Assembly: GCA_017464225.1 (NCBI GenBank)
Contig: JAFUDW010000093.1
Span: 1-64,000 of the forward strand
Direction of reading: 5' to 3'
Length of the DNA: 64,000 bases
Source of the DNA: Clostridia bacterium
GTDB lineage: Bacteria; Bacillota_A; Clostridia; Christensenellales; Aristaeellaceae
Below, in pieces: positions 1 to 7,999 of the stretch (position 1 is the first letter of the stretch; each line of letters opens with the position of its first letter). A program made the position numbers and the translations under genes. Under the pieces are notes generated by a model. That model did no database searches. It was not told the origin of the DNA and worked only from the letters and a program-made list of their open reading frames with translations.

Positions 1-401
1 AAGCAAGCTTATTTTTCGGCCGGCCTTCGGCTTTTCTACTGCCTGGAAGCTCTCTTTGCCACATTCAAGTTACAGGCGCACATTGTTTGTTTTTTATTTC
101 AAGCTAGTTCGCCCGGTGCTTCTTTGCAGCTTTCTTCTTTAGCGTCTGCCGAAGGCAGACCAAGGATGTGCGATTCTGTGAATTGCCATCCGATGCCCGC
201 GCTTGCCGTAGGCAGTAGCGCGGGGCGTGTGAAAGCGCGGATTCCTCTCCGTCAAATTTCTGTTTGCAGTATCTTAACCAGGGACTGGCATCAATAAATA
301 AACCTCAACAATTGATCCCCGAAATCCAAATTGATTCGGGGATCTTTCTGTGCGTATAAATGCGTGTGTAAACTATCCCCCAAGGATTTCTCAATATAAA
401 T
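1..401. other. Left-edge stretch without a supported gene
   Basis: Frame 1 is open from base 1 to a TAA at 295-297, but it has no start inside the window and its translation shows no domain or recognisable composition. It could be the tail of an upstream gene or chance. A clear terminator hairpin (314-344) follows. Nothing else was recognised here. Confidence 0.4.
314..344 (+). terminator. Intrinsic terminator hairpin
   Basis: GATCCCCGAA (314-323) pairs perfectly with TTCGGGGATC (335-344), and the stem is followed by TTTCTGTG. It would end whatever is transcribed from the left edge of the window. Confidence 0.7.
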
Positions 402-444
402 ATGTATTTGCGCTATGAAGCTGTTTTATTCGCATTCGGCAAAA

Positions 445-527
445 TTTTAGCACGTGCGAAAAGTATTGTTAACAAGCTCATTGCACGGAGATATAATATA
501 ACCGCAAAACATGCGCACGTGCTAAAA
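445..527 (+). promoter_or_regulatory. Promoter bracketed by two inverted CACGTG operator sites
   Basis: A good sigma-A promoter is present: TTAACA (469-474), 17-base spacer, TATAAT (492-497). It lies between two copies of one 14-base element in inverted orientation, TTTTAGCACGTGCG at 445-458 and its exact reverse complement at 514-527, with CACGTG centres 65 bp apart. Each copy is itself nearly palindromic. The second copy falls just downstream of the expected transcription start and the first lies upstream of the -35. This is the layout expected of a repressor that occupies or loops between two sites. The binding protein is unknown. Confidence 0.65.
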
Positions 528-548
528 TATACAAAGGAGGATAAAGGC

Positions 549-1052
549 ATGGAAATCATCAATGAACTGACCCTGATCCGGGCAAAGCTGAAGGAACTGG
601 ACGCGCATTGCGAACGCCTGATTCAGGAAATCATGGAAAACAACACTTCCCAGCCGGAAGCCAATCAAGCGGGCTTCGAGGCGCTCATTCCACTGACCAC
701 GGGCACGGCTTTCTTTAAAGGAAAGCATCCCACGGCGGTGATCATCGATGGAAGACGCGTGGATACAGCCACCTGGAAAAAGGTGTTTGAAGCCATTATG
801 CAGGACTGCGCCAGAGATCCGCAAAGGCGCCAGGCGCTGATGGATCTGCGCGGAAGGGTACAGGGACGGAACCGCGTACTGCTTGGCAGCGAAAAGGGAT
901 CCATGCGCAGCCCGGTTCAGATCGCCGAGGCGCTGTACGCCGAAACCCATTACGACACCGAAACGCTGCTTAAAACCATGATCACCCGCATCCTGGAGCC
1001 GGTGCATTATCCCTATGGCGGTATCCTCATTGCCGTCCGCAATGATTTTTAA
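549..1052 (+). CDS. Conserved hypothetical protein, 167 aa
   Basis: The start is set by AGGAGG at 535-540, eight bases before the ATG; a longer in-frame reading from 402 has no SD and would run through the promoter and both operators. The protein begins with an alpha-helical stretch of about 30 residues and then a soluble mixed domain containing a WKKVFEAI helix and an HYDTETLL segment. There is no signal peptide or membrane helix. It resembles hypothetical proteins scattered through Firmicutes genomes, but I do not know a function. It stands alone behind its own tightly arranged promoter/operator, so it is probably a regulated single-gene unit. Confidence 0.65.
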   Translation: MEIINELTLIRAKLKELDAHCERLIQEIMENNTSQPEANQAGFEALIPLTTGTAFFKGKHPTAVIIDGRRVDTATWKKVFEAIMQDCARDPQRRQALMDLRGRVQGRNRVLLGSEKGSMRSPVQIAEALYAETHYDTETLLKTMITRILEPVHYPYGGILIAVRNDF

Positions 1053-1446
1053 CGCTGATGCACATTGAATAAGCACGCAGGATGATGGGGTTGCGTTAAA
1101 GGAGCCAGCGTTCAATCAATTTTTTTCTTATTGCTTCCAGCATTGGAGCAAGATAGGTTTTATCTGTTCCATCAAGCTTTTGGGTCCCTTCTTCCGTCCA
1201 TCCCAATGATCCGCTTTGATCATCAGACAGTGGAACAAAGAACACAAGGACGCAAGTATGCACCGTGACAGTGATATTGCGTCCTTGCGTTTCTTATTGA
1301 AAACTGAATACAGCCGGCTTCCGCTGCCCCTATCCCCCGCCAAAGAATTTCATTTTTTTGAAAGCCAGGCAGGCGATTCCGCCTGACCGCGTTTTTTAAT
1401 CAACCGCGGAAAGGCGTTTGGCATTGAAATGATGCGGCGGCCGCCG
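1053..1446. other. Convergent intergenic region with hairpins
   Basis: No supported gene. A perfect 11-bp inverted repeat pairs CAAGGACGCAA (1245-1255) with TTGCGTCCTTG (1277-1287). A second hairpin, CAGGCG (1370-1375) with CGCCTG (1380-1385), is followed by a T-rich stretch on the plus strand, so it may be the terminator between the rightward gene and the leftward operon. A 71-residue minus-strand reading here crosses the 1245-1287 hairpin, lacks an SD and was not accepted. Confidence 0.5.
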
Positions 1447-4400
1447 TTACGCGCTGACCGCTTTGCGCTTGCGGATATCGATGCCCATTTCATCGGCGGT
1501 CTCGATGAGGATGTCCAGCGCCTGGATGATCTGCTCGGGCTTGTGCTCGCTGATAACGCAGAAGCGCAGGCGAGCGCTGTTGCGAGGAACGGCGGGATAG
1601 ACGGCCGGGGGCACGAACACGCCCTTGCGTCCCAGGGCCACCGAGAGCTCAAAAGCGTCGTTATCGTTGCCGATCAGCACGGGGATGATGGCGGTATGCC
1701 CGGCCAGACAGGTATCCAGCTGGCGCTTGTGCGCCTCTTCAACAAACACCTTGATATTGCGCTGCATGCGCTCCATGATGGTGGGATCGGTCTGCAGTAA
1801 TTCCACCGCTTTCAGCGTAGCGCCGGCCAGAGCGGGGCTCAGGCCCACCGAGAACACAAAGCCCGGCAGGTTATAGCGCAGATGCTCGCACAGGGCGCGG
1901 CTCCCGGCCAGATATCCGCCGCAGGTGCCCAGGCCCTTGCTCAGCGTGCCCATCTTGATATCGATATCGGTGGGCGCCAGGCCGTAATACTCGTCCACGC
2001 CCGCGCCGGTTTTGCCCAGCACGCCCGCCGAGTGCGCCTCATCCACATACAGGAAACAGCCGTATTCCTTCTTGAGCCGTACAAATTCGGGCACGGGCGC
2101 GATATCGCCATCCATGCTGTAGGCGCCCTCGCATACGATGAGCACCTTGGCAAACTTGCTGCGCTGGGTGCGCAGGATGCTTTCCAGCGCCGCCACGTCG
2201 TTATGGGGAAAAGCCTTGCACACGGCGTCGCTCAGCCGGCAGCCCTCATGGATGCTGTTGTGGGCCAGCGCGTCGTATACGATCAGATCGCCCTTGCCGC
2301 AGAAATTACCCACAAAGGTCACGTTGGTGGCATGGCCGGATACCAGCACCACGGCGTCCTCGGTATGCTTCCAGTGCGCAATGGCGGCTTCCAATTGGGC
2401 GTGCAGCTTCTTTTGTCCGCCCAGCAAACGGCTGCCGCTGGGAGAGGTGCCGTATTTTTTCACGGCGTCGATGGCGGCCTGCACGGTCTCGGGACGTCCG
2501 CTCATACCGGCGTAATTATAGGAGCCGAAGTTCAGCACCTCCCGGCCATCCATGACCGATGTATCGCGCACGATGGATTCATGGGCCACAAAATAGGGAT
2601 TATCACCCCGCAGCCCCTTGAGGCGGGCCTGCAGCGCCTGGTATTCGGGCATATCCTCCACCCGGGTGATGGGCTGAACCTTGCCCGGCGCGTTTTCCGT
2701 GTGGCGGGCGGGTAAATCGCCATGGAGCCTGGCGCGCACCACGTTGGCCACGTCCCGGGCGCAGGTGCACTGGGCGGTGTCCTCCTCCTCCAGCAGCACG
2801 CCGTAGGTCTCCTCGATCTTGAGCATCACGCTCAGCATCTGCAGGCTGTCGCCGCCCAGATCGTCAATGAAATGCGCGGTGGGCAGGATGGGCGTATCGA
2901 TGGCCAGCGCTTCGCCGAAGAATTCCAGCACCTTCTTTTCGATATCATCCTGTGTGGGGACGGTATCCTCCTCGGGTACCGATTTGTTGATCACCGGCAC
3001 CGTGCCGCCGTCCAGCGGCGTGCAGGGGAAGGAGCCGTTTTCAATCTGCTGGCGCAGCTGCACGCGCTTGACCTTCATGGTGCCCGAAAGCGGCAGCTTT
3101 TCGGCAGTGGCCAGGATCACCCGGGCCTGTGTGGGCGCGGGCAGCGTGCGGTTGCGCTCCTCCACCTGCTGCTTTACCCTGGCGCGGACGGCGCCGTCGT
3201 ACAGCTTATCGCCCAGCGAAAGCACCAGCGTTACCTGCTCCCTGCCCTTATCGCCAGTGCCCAGCACGGTCATCATTTCCACGCTGTCCATGCCGGTAAA
3301 GGTGTTTTCGATCTCGTCCGGATAGATGTTTTCACCCGAGCTGCCGATGATCACATCCTTCACCCGGCCCTCGATATGCAGCCGGCGCTTGCTGTCAAAG
3401 CGCACCAGGTCGCCGGTATGGAACATGCCGTTTTTATCTACGTCCGGGGGCAGCAGCCTGCCGTCCCGGAGCTGGCCGATATGAATGGCGTCGCAGCCGA
3501 TGAGCAGCTCGCCCTGCTCATTCACCTTGGAGCGGGCGATGGGGAGCAATTGGCCGCTGCAGCCGCTCAGGCGGGCCTTGAGATCCAAATCGCCATCATA
3601 GGCCGTTACGGCGGTCTCGGTCATGCCGTAGCCGAAGGAGACGTTATAGCCCAGGGTCGCCATGGTGCGCAGATGCTCATAGGGCGCGTTCGCGCCGCCC
3701 AAGGCGATCTGCACCACCGTGGGGCCGAACAGCTGGGCGTTGATGGATTTAAACAGGATGTTGCGGGCCAGCCAAAGGCCGCCCTCGGGCCATACGCGCT
3801 GGCTGAGCAGCGATATCCTTTGCAGCGTGCGGAAGGCGGCGCGCTTATGCCTGGGCTGGCCGGCCAGCTTTTTCTGCAGATTGCTGCTGATGCCGTTCAC
3901 CAGCATGGGCACGGCCAGCACAAACTCCACCTTGCAAAGGCGGCAGGTTTTCAGGATGGTTTCGGGAGCGCGATCGTGCAGGAACACCTGGGGAGTGCCC
4001 TCCAGCATGCCGGGAAACAGATTGGTCATCATGCCAAACACGTGGTTCAGCGGCAGGAAGCACAGCATCCGCTGGCGGCCAAGGCTTTCGTTGGTCATAC
4101 AGCGGCGCTTCTGCTGCTCCACAAAGGCGATGGTCTGCAGGCAGACCGCACGGCCGTCATACACATATACCCGGGAGGTATCGGTGGTGCCCGAGGTGCA
4201 AAGCGCCATGCGGTCAGCCCAATTGGGAGTAAAGCCCTCGCTGAATACGCCCTCGGTGAGCTCCTTGGGCGTGCGCTGGGCGTATTCGGCCAGCCCTTCC
4301 CGGCGGCGGCCCAGGATCAGCGCCGTTGCGCCCGCCTGGGTCATCAGATGGCGCAGGGCGGGATCCTTCAGCGTGGGATCCAGCAGCAGCGGCTTCCTGC

Positions 4401-4680
4401 CCGCCGCAAGCAGCGCCCAGAACAGCACGGGCCAATCGATCTGCGTTTCCAGGCACAAGCCCACCCAGCCGTCAGGCCGGCCCAGGGCGGCGTCATGGAT
4501 GCGAGCGGCAGCCTGCATCACCCGGGTATGGAAGTCTTCATATGTCCAGTGCTGTTCCCTGTCCTTTTCCAGCCAGATTTCGGCGATGGCGCCGCGCTCC
4601 TTGCACAGCACGTCGAAAAAGTTTTCAAAACACAGGTTCTTTTTCAGCAGTTCGCATTTTTGATCACGGGAGAAGGACAT
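1447..4680 (-). CDS. Acyl-adenylating ligase / ACP / alpha-oxoamine synthase fusion
   Basis: A 1077-residue three-part enzyme. Residues 1-545 are an AMP-binding acyl ligase: TSGTT P-loop 162-166, YGMTE 351-355, HTGDL 421-425, C-terminal lysine motif SGTMKVKR 532-539. Residues 570-655 are an acyl carrier protein with GGDSL, whose Ser612 would carry phosphopantetheine. Residues 670-1077 are a fold-type I PLP enzyme of the alpha-oxoamine synthase family (serine palmitoyltransferase, AONS, KBL), with DEAHSAG 880-886 and the Schiff-base lysine in GTLSK (Lys915). The likely reaction is activation of a fatty acid, loading onto the built-in ACP and decarboxylative condensation with an amino acid. Start chosen at 4680, behind GAGGTG; it lies 13 bp after the reductase gene in one operon. 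Substrate identity is inferred, not visible. Confidence 0.85.
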   Translation of the reverse strand: MSFSRDQKCELLKKNLCFENFFDVLCKERGAIAEIWLEKDREQHWTYEDFHTRVMQAAARIHDAALGRPDGWVGLCLETQIDWPVLFWALLAAGRKPLLLDPTLKDPALRHLMTQAGATALILGRRREGLAEYAQRTPKELTEGVFSEGFTPNWADRMALCTSGTTDTSRVYVYDGRAVCLQTIAFVEQQKRRCMTNESLGRQRMLCFLPLNHVFGMMTNLFPGMLEGTPQVFLHDRAPETILKTCRLCKVEFVLAVPMLVNGISSNLQKKLAGQPRHKRAAFRTLQRISLLSQRVWPEGGLWLARNILFKSINAQLFGPTVVQIALGGANAPYEHLRTMATLGYNVSFGYGMTETAVTAYDGDLDLKARLSGCSGQLLPIARSKVNEQGELLIGCDAIHIGQLRDGRLLPPDVDKNGMFHTGDLVRFDSKRRLHIEGRVKDVIIGSSGENIYPDEIENTFTGMDSVEMMTVLGTGDKGREQVTLVLSLGDKLYDGAVRARVKQQVEERNRTLPAPTQARVILATAEKLPLSGTMKVKRVQLRQQIENGSFPCTPLDGGTVPVINKSVPEEDTVPTQDDIEKKVLEFFGEALAIDTPILPTAHFIDDLGGDSLQMLSVMLKIEETYGVLLEEEDTAQCTCARDVANVVRARLHGDLPARHTENAPGKVQPITRVEDMPEYQALQARLKGLRGDNPYFVAHESIVRDTSVMDGREVLNFGSYNYAGMSGRPETVQAAIDAVKKYGTSPSGSRLLGGQKKLHAQLEAAIAHWKHTEDAVVLVSGHATNVTFVGNFCGKGDLIVYDALAHNSIHEGCRLSDAVCKAFPHNDVAALESILRTQRSKFAKVLIVCEGAYSMDGDIAPVPEFVRLKKEYGCFLYVDEAHSAGVLGKTGAGVDEYYGLAPTDIDIKMGTLSKGLGTCGGYLAGSRALCEHLRYNLPGFVFSVGLSPALAGATLKAVELLQTDPTIMERMQRNIKVFVEEAHKRQLDTCLAGHTAIIPVLIGNDNDAFELSVALGRKGVFVPPAVYPAVPRNSARLRFCVISEHKPEQIIQALDILIETADEMGIDIRKRKAVSA

Positions 4681-4693
4681 GATTGCACCTCGA

Positions 4694-5503
4694 TCATCTG
4701 TAATACAATTCAATAACGCGGTTAAAAAGCCCGCGAGGCAGCATTTTGTGCAGCCAGGCGCCGCTGCGCTGTTCCAGGCTGGCCACCACCAGCCGGGCAG
4801 GCGGGCGTTTTTTGTGGACGGCCCGGGCCACGGCGCGGCCCACGCGCTGAGGCGGCAGGCCATGGCTTTCGTCATGGCGTATTTTTTGCGTGCCCGCGCG
4901 GAAGGCTTCGGTATAGGGCGAACCGTCGCCGATATGGGTCAGGCGATACTGCTGGCTGCCGCCGCTGCAATCGCCGGGCTCCACCACGGTGACGCGGATG
5001 CCAAACTGCCTGGTCTCCTGGCTCAGCGCCTCGGAATAGGCTTCAATGGCATGCTTGGTGGCGCTGTACGCGCCTTGGAATGGAATGGAAAAGAGCCCGT
5101 TCAGCGAGGAAAACAGCACGATATGTCCGCTCCCCTGCTTGCGCATGTGCGGCAGCGCCGCCTGGACGCACCGGGCCGCGCCGATCAGATTCACCTGCAT
5201 CATATCGGCCAATGTTTCGGGAGGCAGCTCCTCCAGCGGCGCCATGGTAAAGGTGGCGGCGCAGCAGATCAGCGTGTCAACCCGTCCTTGCTGGGCAATA
5301 ACATCGGATATAGCAGCGCGCACGCTGTCGCCGTCCGTCACGTCCAGCGCCAGCGCCCGGCAGCCTGCGGGCGCTGCCGCGCCCCGGGCAAAGGAGCGCG
5401 CGCCGGCGTATACGGTATTTCCATCGGCGGCCAGCGCTTCCGCCACGGCCCTTCCCAGGCCGGAGGACGCCCCGGCGACCAGCGCGATTTTTGCCTTTGC
5501 CAT
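4694..5503 (-). CDS. Short-chain dehydrogenase/reductase, 3-ketosphinganine reductase-like
   Basis: A 269-residue classical SDR. The nucleotide-binding GASSGLG motif is at 11-17 and the catalytic set is Ser132/Ser133, Tyr146 and Lys150 (YSATK). The usual NAG motif after strand 4 is replaced by a cysteine/alanine-rich CCAAT. The start is fixed by GGAGGGGG just before the ATG; an earlier ATG at 5524 would read through this SD. It is the first gene of a two-gene operon with the oxoamine synthase fusion. This order suggests that it reduces the ketone made by that enzyme, as ketosphinganine reductase or CerR does after serine palmitoyltransferase. Substrate specificity within the SDR family cannot be read from sequence, so the role rests on context. 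Confidence 0.75.
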   Translation of the reverse strand: MAKAKIALVAGASSGLGRAVAEALAADGNTVYAGARSFARGAAAPAGCRALALDVTDGDSVRAAISDVIAQQGRVDTLICCAATFTMAPLEELPPETLADMMQVNLIGAARCVQAALPHMRKQGSGHIVLFSSLNGLFSIPFQGAYSATKHAIEAYSEALSQETRQFGIRVTVVEPGDCSGGSQQYRLTHIGDGSPYTEAFRAGTQKIRHDESHGLPPQRVGRAVARAVHKKRPPARLVVASLEQRSGAWLHKMLPRGLFNRVIELYYR

Positions 5504-5539
5504 ACCGTCCCCCTCCTTTTCCATGGCATTTCAGTTTGC

Positions 5540-5568
5540 ATTTTAGCATGCCCCCAAAGCCCCGTCAA
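5540..5568 (-). promoter_or_regulatory. Promoter of the reductase/oxoamine synthase operon
   Basis: On the minus strand: TTGACG (5568-5563), 17-base spacer, TAAAAT (5545-5540), with TGC just before it (extended -10). It reads into the SDR gene. Confidence 0.7.
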
Positions 5569-5684
5569 CGAAGTTGAGCTTCTGCCATTTTTTTGACAAT
5601 GTTCCTTTCCTTTTCTGCCTGTTTTTAACGGGATTGCCCATCCTTTCGCAGCGCAAACTGGCTGTATGAAGGGGGAGAACAAAA

Positions 5685-6815
5685 ATGAAGGGTTTGGATT
5701 TTCGCGTCCGCAGGCTGGCCGCCCTGGCGGTGGTGGCGATAACGGCGGCGCTTAACGCGGCGTCGCCCTTTGCGGCGACCAACGCCTTATCTTCGTCCGA
5801 TGAAACGCTGGGCGGCGCGGCGCAGCGGCCCGCGCTGTCGCTGGATCTTTCTCGCATATTTGGCGGTTCCGGCGCATCTCAAAGCCATGCCGGGCGCGTC
5901 ATCATGCCGGGCGGCGCCGCGGTGGGCGTCGCCATGACCACCCGGGGCGTGCTGGTGGTGGGACTGGGCGAGGGGCCGGGCATGCAGGCCGGTATCCGGG
6001 CGGGCGATCTGCTGCTTTCTGTGAACGGCGTTCCGCTCACCGGTGCCGATACGCTGACCACAGCCGTCAACGCCGCCCAGGGCCAGCCGCTGACCTTGCT
6101 GGTGAATCGTGACGGACGGGAACGCACCGTGCAGGTGAAACCGCGCTATGATGAAAGCGCCAGAAGCTGGCGGCTGGGTCTTTGGGTGCGGGACAGCACG
6201 GCGGGAGTAGGCACGCTGACCTATTATGACGCCGCCAACGGCACCTACGGCGCGCTGGGCCATGCCATCACCGATACCGATACGGGAAACGTGCTGCCGG
6301 TGAACGAGGGCGAGCTGATGCAGGCCGAAATCGTGGATGTGAAGCGCGGCCAGCGCGGCACGCCCGGAGAACTGCGGGGCAGCTTCCTCCGGGAGCAAAA
6401 AACGCTAGGCACGGTGGAAAAGAACACGATCTACGGTATTTTTGGACAAATGGACGGCGCATACGCCAATCCGCTCTATCCATCCGGGCTGCCTGTGGGC
6501 GACAGAAGCGCGGTGCATACCGGCGCGGCCAGCATCCTTTCCACGGTCAGCGGCACCCAGGTGCAGGAATACAGCGTGGAAATCACCCAGGTGCAGCGTC
6601 AAAGCAGCGCCGCCCCCAAATCCTTGGTGCTGCGCGTCACCGATCCCCGGCTGCTTGAAACAACGGGCGGCATCGTCCAGGGCATGAGCGGCAGCCCCAT
6701 TTTGCAGGATGGAAAGATCATTGCCGCAGTTACCCACGTCCTGGTTTCCGACCCCTCCCAGGGCTACGGGGTTTTTATCGATTGGATGCTGGAAGAGAGC
6801 GACGGGATCATATAA
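5685..6815 (+). CDS. spoIVB: SpoIVB sporulation serine peptidase
   Basis: A 376-residue S55-family peptidase. In Bacillus it is secreted from the forespore and triggers SpoIVFB-mediated pro-sigma-K processing. An N-terminal membrane anchor/signal segment spans about 10-31 and a PDZ domain about 80-155. The catalytic triad is readable: His193 (GALGHAI), Asp320 and Ser335 (GMSGSP). Spacing between these residues matches the B. subtilis enzyme, where the triad is His236, Asp363 and Ser378. An SD (GGGGGAG) precedes the ATG. The last ~30 codons and the terminator recur in damaged form at 7478-7605 and 8400-8525. Its presence implies that the organism sporulates or recently did. Confidence 0.95.
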   Translation: MKGLDFRVRRLAALAVVAITAALNAASPFAATNALSSSDETLGGAAQRPALSLDLSRIFGGSGASQSHAGRVIMPGGAAVGVAMTTRGVLVVGLGEGPGMQAGIRAGDLLLSVNGVPLTGADTLTTAVNAAQGQPLTLLVNRDGRERTVQVKPRYDESARSWRLGLWVRDSTAGVGTLTYYDAANGTYGALGHAITDTDTGNVLPVNEGELMQAEIVDVKRGQRGTPGELRGSFLREQKTLGTVEKNTIYGIFGQMDGAYANPLYPSGLPVGDRSAVHTGAASILSTVSGTQVQEYSVEITQVQRQSSAAPKSLVLRVTDPRLLETTGGIVQGMSGSPILQDGKIIAAVTHVLVSDPSQGYGVFIDWMLEESDGII

Positions 6816-6819
6816 AAAG

Positions 6820-6850
6820 AGCAGGACGCGAAAATGCGTTCTGCTTTTTA
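6820..6850 (+). terminator. spoIVB terminator
   Basis: AGCAGGACGC (6820-6829) pairs with GCGTTCTGCT (6836-6845) and is followed by TTTTTATG. Related hairpins follow the two spoIVB-tail copies downstream. Confidence 0.8.
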
Positions 6851-6856
6851 TGTGTA

Positions 6857-6886
6857 TTGATAAATCCATTCCAGCCGTGATATAAT
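6857..6886 (+). promoter_or_regulatory. Promoter of the DUF4258/zinc-finger toxin-antitoxin pair
   Basis: TTGATA (6857-6862), 18-base spacer, TATAAT (6881-6886). The expected transcription start falls about 10 bases before the SD (GAAGGAGG, 6901-6908), so the 5' leader is very short. The sequence around it (AGCCGTGATATAAT) recurs as AGCCATGATATAAT at 7621-7634, before the second pair. Confidence 0.7.
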
Positions 6887-6917
6887 ATCCTTAGGTACAG
6901 AAGGAGGATGACTCTTC

Positions 6918-7235
6918 ATGTATTTGATTGAGCAATTCAGGGCTTTGGCTGCTCCATCGTCCATGGTGATCACGCAGCACAGCCGAAAAAGGTTTGCTGA
7001 ACGCGGCATTAAGATACAGGATGTTTGCCAGGCGATTCAAACGGGCAGGATCATTGAGCAGTATCCCGATGATTATCCTTTTCCAAGCTGCTTGATATTG
7101 GGTTATAGTGAAGAAAAAGCCATTCATGTCAGTGCAAGCATCGAGGACAGTGTGATGTATATTATCACCGCCTATATTCCAGATCCCGCAAAATGGGAAG
7201 CGGACTTATCCACCCGGAAGGAGGAAACAAAATGA
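6918..7235 (+). CDS. DUF4258 protein, probable toxin of a type II pair
   Basis: A 105-residue soluble protein with the DUF4258 pattern: an N-terminal ITQHSRKRFAERGI segment, a central YPDDYPFPSCLILGYS strand region and a C-terminal IITAYIPDPAKWE motif. The family is often found upstream of zinc-finger antitoxins and has a RelE-like small fold, so a ribonuclease-type toxin is the likely role. Activity cannot be read from the sequence. Its stop overlaps the start of the next gene by 4 bases (ATGA), so the two are translationally coupled. It lies immediately after the spoIVB terminator, in a segment that looks inserted. Confidence 0.75.
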   Translation: MYLIEQFRALAAPSSMVITQHSRKRFAERGIKIQDVCQAIQTGRIIEQYPDDYPFPSCLILGYSEEKAIHVSASIEDSVMYIITAYIPDPAKWEADLSTRKEETK

Positions 7236-7459
7236 AATGCATGAAGTGCGGAAAAGACGCTTACAAGAGCACCACGACAGAGGCCATTGAATTGGACTTT
7301 GGCGTTTTAGTCATTCGCAATATTCCCTGTTATAAATGCGAGGAATGCGACGAGATTTACTATACAGGCGATGTTGCCGAGAAGATCGAAAAGGTCATGG
7401 AGATGGTGAAACAGCTGATGCAGGAAATCACCGTGATCGATTATGAAAAGGTAGCATAA
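7232..7459 (+). CDS. YgiT-type zinc-finger antitoxin
   Basis: A 75-residue protein of the YgiT/MqsA zinc-finger type. Metal ligands are likely Cys3, Cys6, Cys36 and Cys39, with Cys33 also nearby. The C-terminal half is a helical, charged tail (AEKIEKVMEMVKQLMQ). No helix-turn-helix (HTH) domain of full-length MqsA is present, so it is the short form that pairs with DUF4258 toxins. An SD (GGAGG) lies within the end of the toxin gene. The expected role is to neutralise the upstream toxin by direct binding. Confidence 0.8.
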   Translation: MKCMKCGKDAYKSTTTEAIELDFGVLVIRNIPCYKCEECDEIYYTGDVAEKIEKVMEMVKQLMQEITVIDYEKVA

Positions 7460-7477
7460 ATCATTCAGTATCATCGA

Positions 7478-7564
7478 ATGACCGACGTATTCATCAGCGA
7501 TCCCATCCAGGAATACGGGGTGTTTATCGATTGGATGCTGGAGGAGAGCGACGGGTTAGTTTAA
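7478..7564 (+). pseudogene. Duplicated 3' end of spoIVB, copy 2
   Basis: The bases read in frame as a diverged copy of the last 28 residues of SpoIVB: YGVFIDWMLEESDG is unchanged and the end is LV instead of II. The match extends into a related terminator and promoter. There is no SD and no peptidase domain, so this is a remnant, not a gene. It separates the two toxin-antitoxin pairs. Confidence 0.8.
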
Positions 7565-7568
7565 AAAA

Positions 7569-7605
7569 CAGCAGGGCGCAAATTTATGCGTTCTGTTGTT
7601 TTTCC
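7569..7605 (+). terminator. Terminator of the first toxin-antitoxin unit (copy of the spoIVB terminator)
   Basis: CAGCAGGGCGCA (7569-7580) pairs with TGCGTTCTGTTG (7587-7598) using several G-U pairs, followed by TTTTTCC. The stem is kept despite base changes relative to the spoIVB terminator. Confidence 0.7.
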
Positions 7606-7634
7606 TTGTCTAAACAATCAAGCCATGATATAAT
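7606..7634 (+). promoter_or_regulatory. Promoter of the MNT/HEPN pair
   Basis: TTGTCT (7606-7611), 17-base spacer, TATAAT (7629-7634). The SD AGGAGG (7644-7649) lies almost at the expected 5' end of the transcript. Confidence 0.65.
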
Positions 7635-7657
7635 TGGAGGCAAAGGAGGCGAGGCCG

Positions 7658-7999
7658 ATGTGTTTGATGGATGAAGCAAGGCGTATTGTCAACCAGATGA
7701 GCGATAATATTCGGTCTTTGTTCCCCCTTGAAAGACCGGATGTGATCCTGTTTGGTTCCTATGCCCGGGATACGGCAGAGGAAGGATCAGATATTGACGT
7801 TCTGTATCTGGTGGATGCGTCAAGGCAGGAAATCTCTGATAAGAATTGGCAGATCGGTGCTGCGGCAGCAAGCCTGCTGCTGGAGCATGGCGTCGTGGTT
7901 TCTCCGGTGGTGGAGAATCGTGACTATTTTCAGCGCAATGCTGAGATTTTGCCCTTCTTCCGCAATATAAGCCGGGAAGGGGTGCGCATCGGTGGCTGA
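7658..7999 (+). CDS. MNT-type nucleotidyltransferase antitoxin
   Basis: A 113-residue minimal nucleotidyltransferase. GSYAR (33-37) followed by GSDIDV, with metal ligands Asp45 and Asp47, is the family signature. In characterised MNT/HEPN pairs (MntA/HepT) the nucleotidyltransferase silences the partner by adding AMP to a tyrosine near its active site. The start at 7658 is chosen because AGGAGG lies eight bases upstream; a TTG at 7634 would lie inside the promoter. The 3' end overlaps the start of the HEPN gene by 8 bases. Confidence 0.85.
   Translation: MCLMDEARRIVNQMSDNIRSLFPLERPDVILFGSYARDTAEEGSDIDVLYLVDASRQEISDKNWQIGAAAASLLLEHGVVVSPVVENRDYFQRNAEILPFFRNISREGVRIGG

Noticed and set aside
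1128..1343. 71-residue minus-strand reading
   Set aside because: No SD, crosses an 11-bp hairpin and shows no recognisable features.
2722..4716. 664-residue reading on the plus strand opposite the oxoamine synthase fusion
   Set aside because: It is fully antisense to a gene with clear catalytic motifs, has no domain and arises from low stop-codon frequency in GC-rich DNA.
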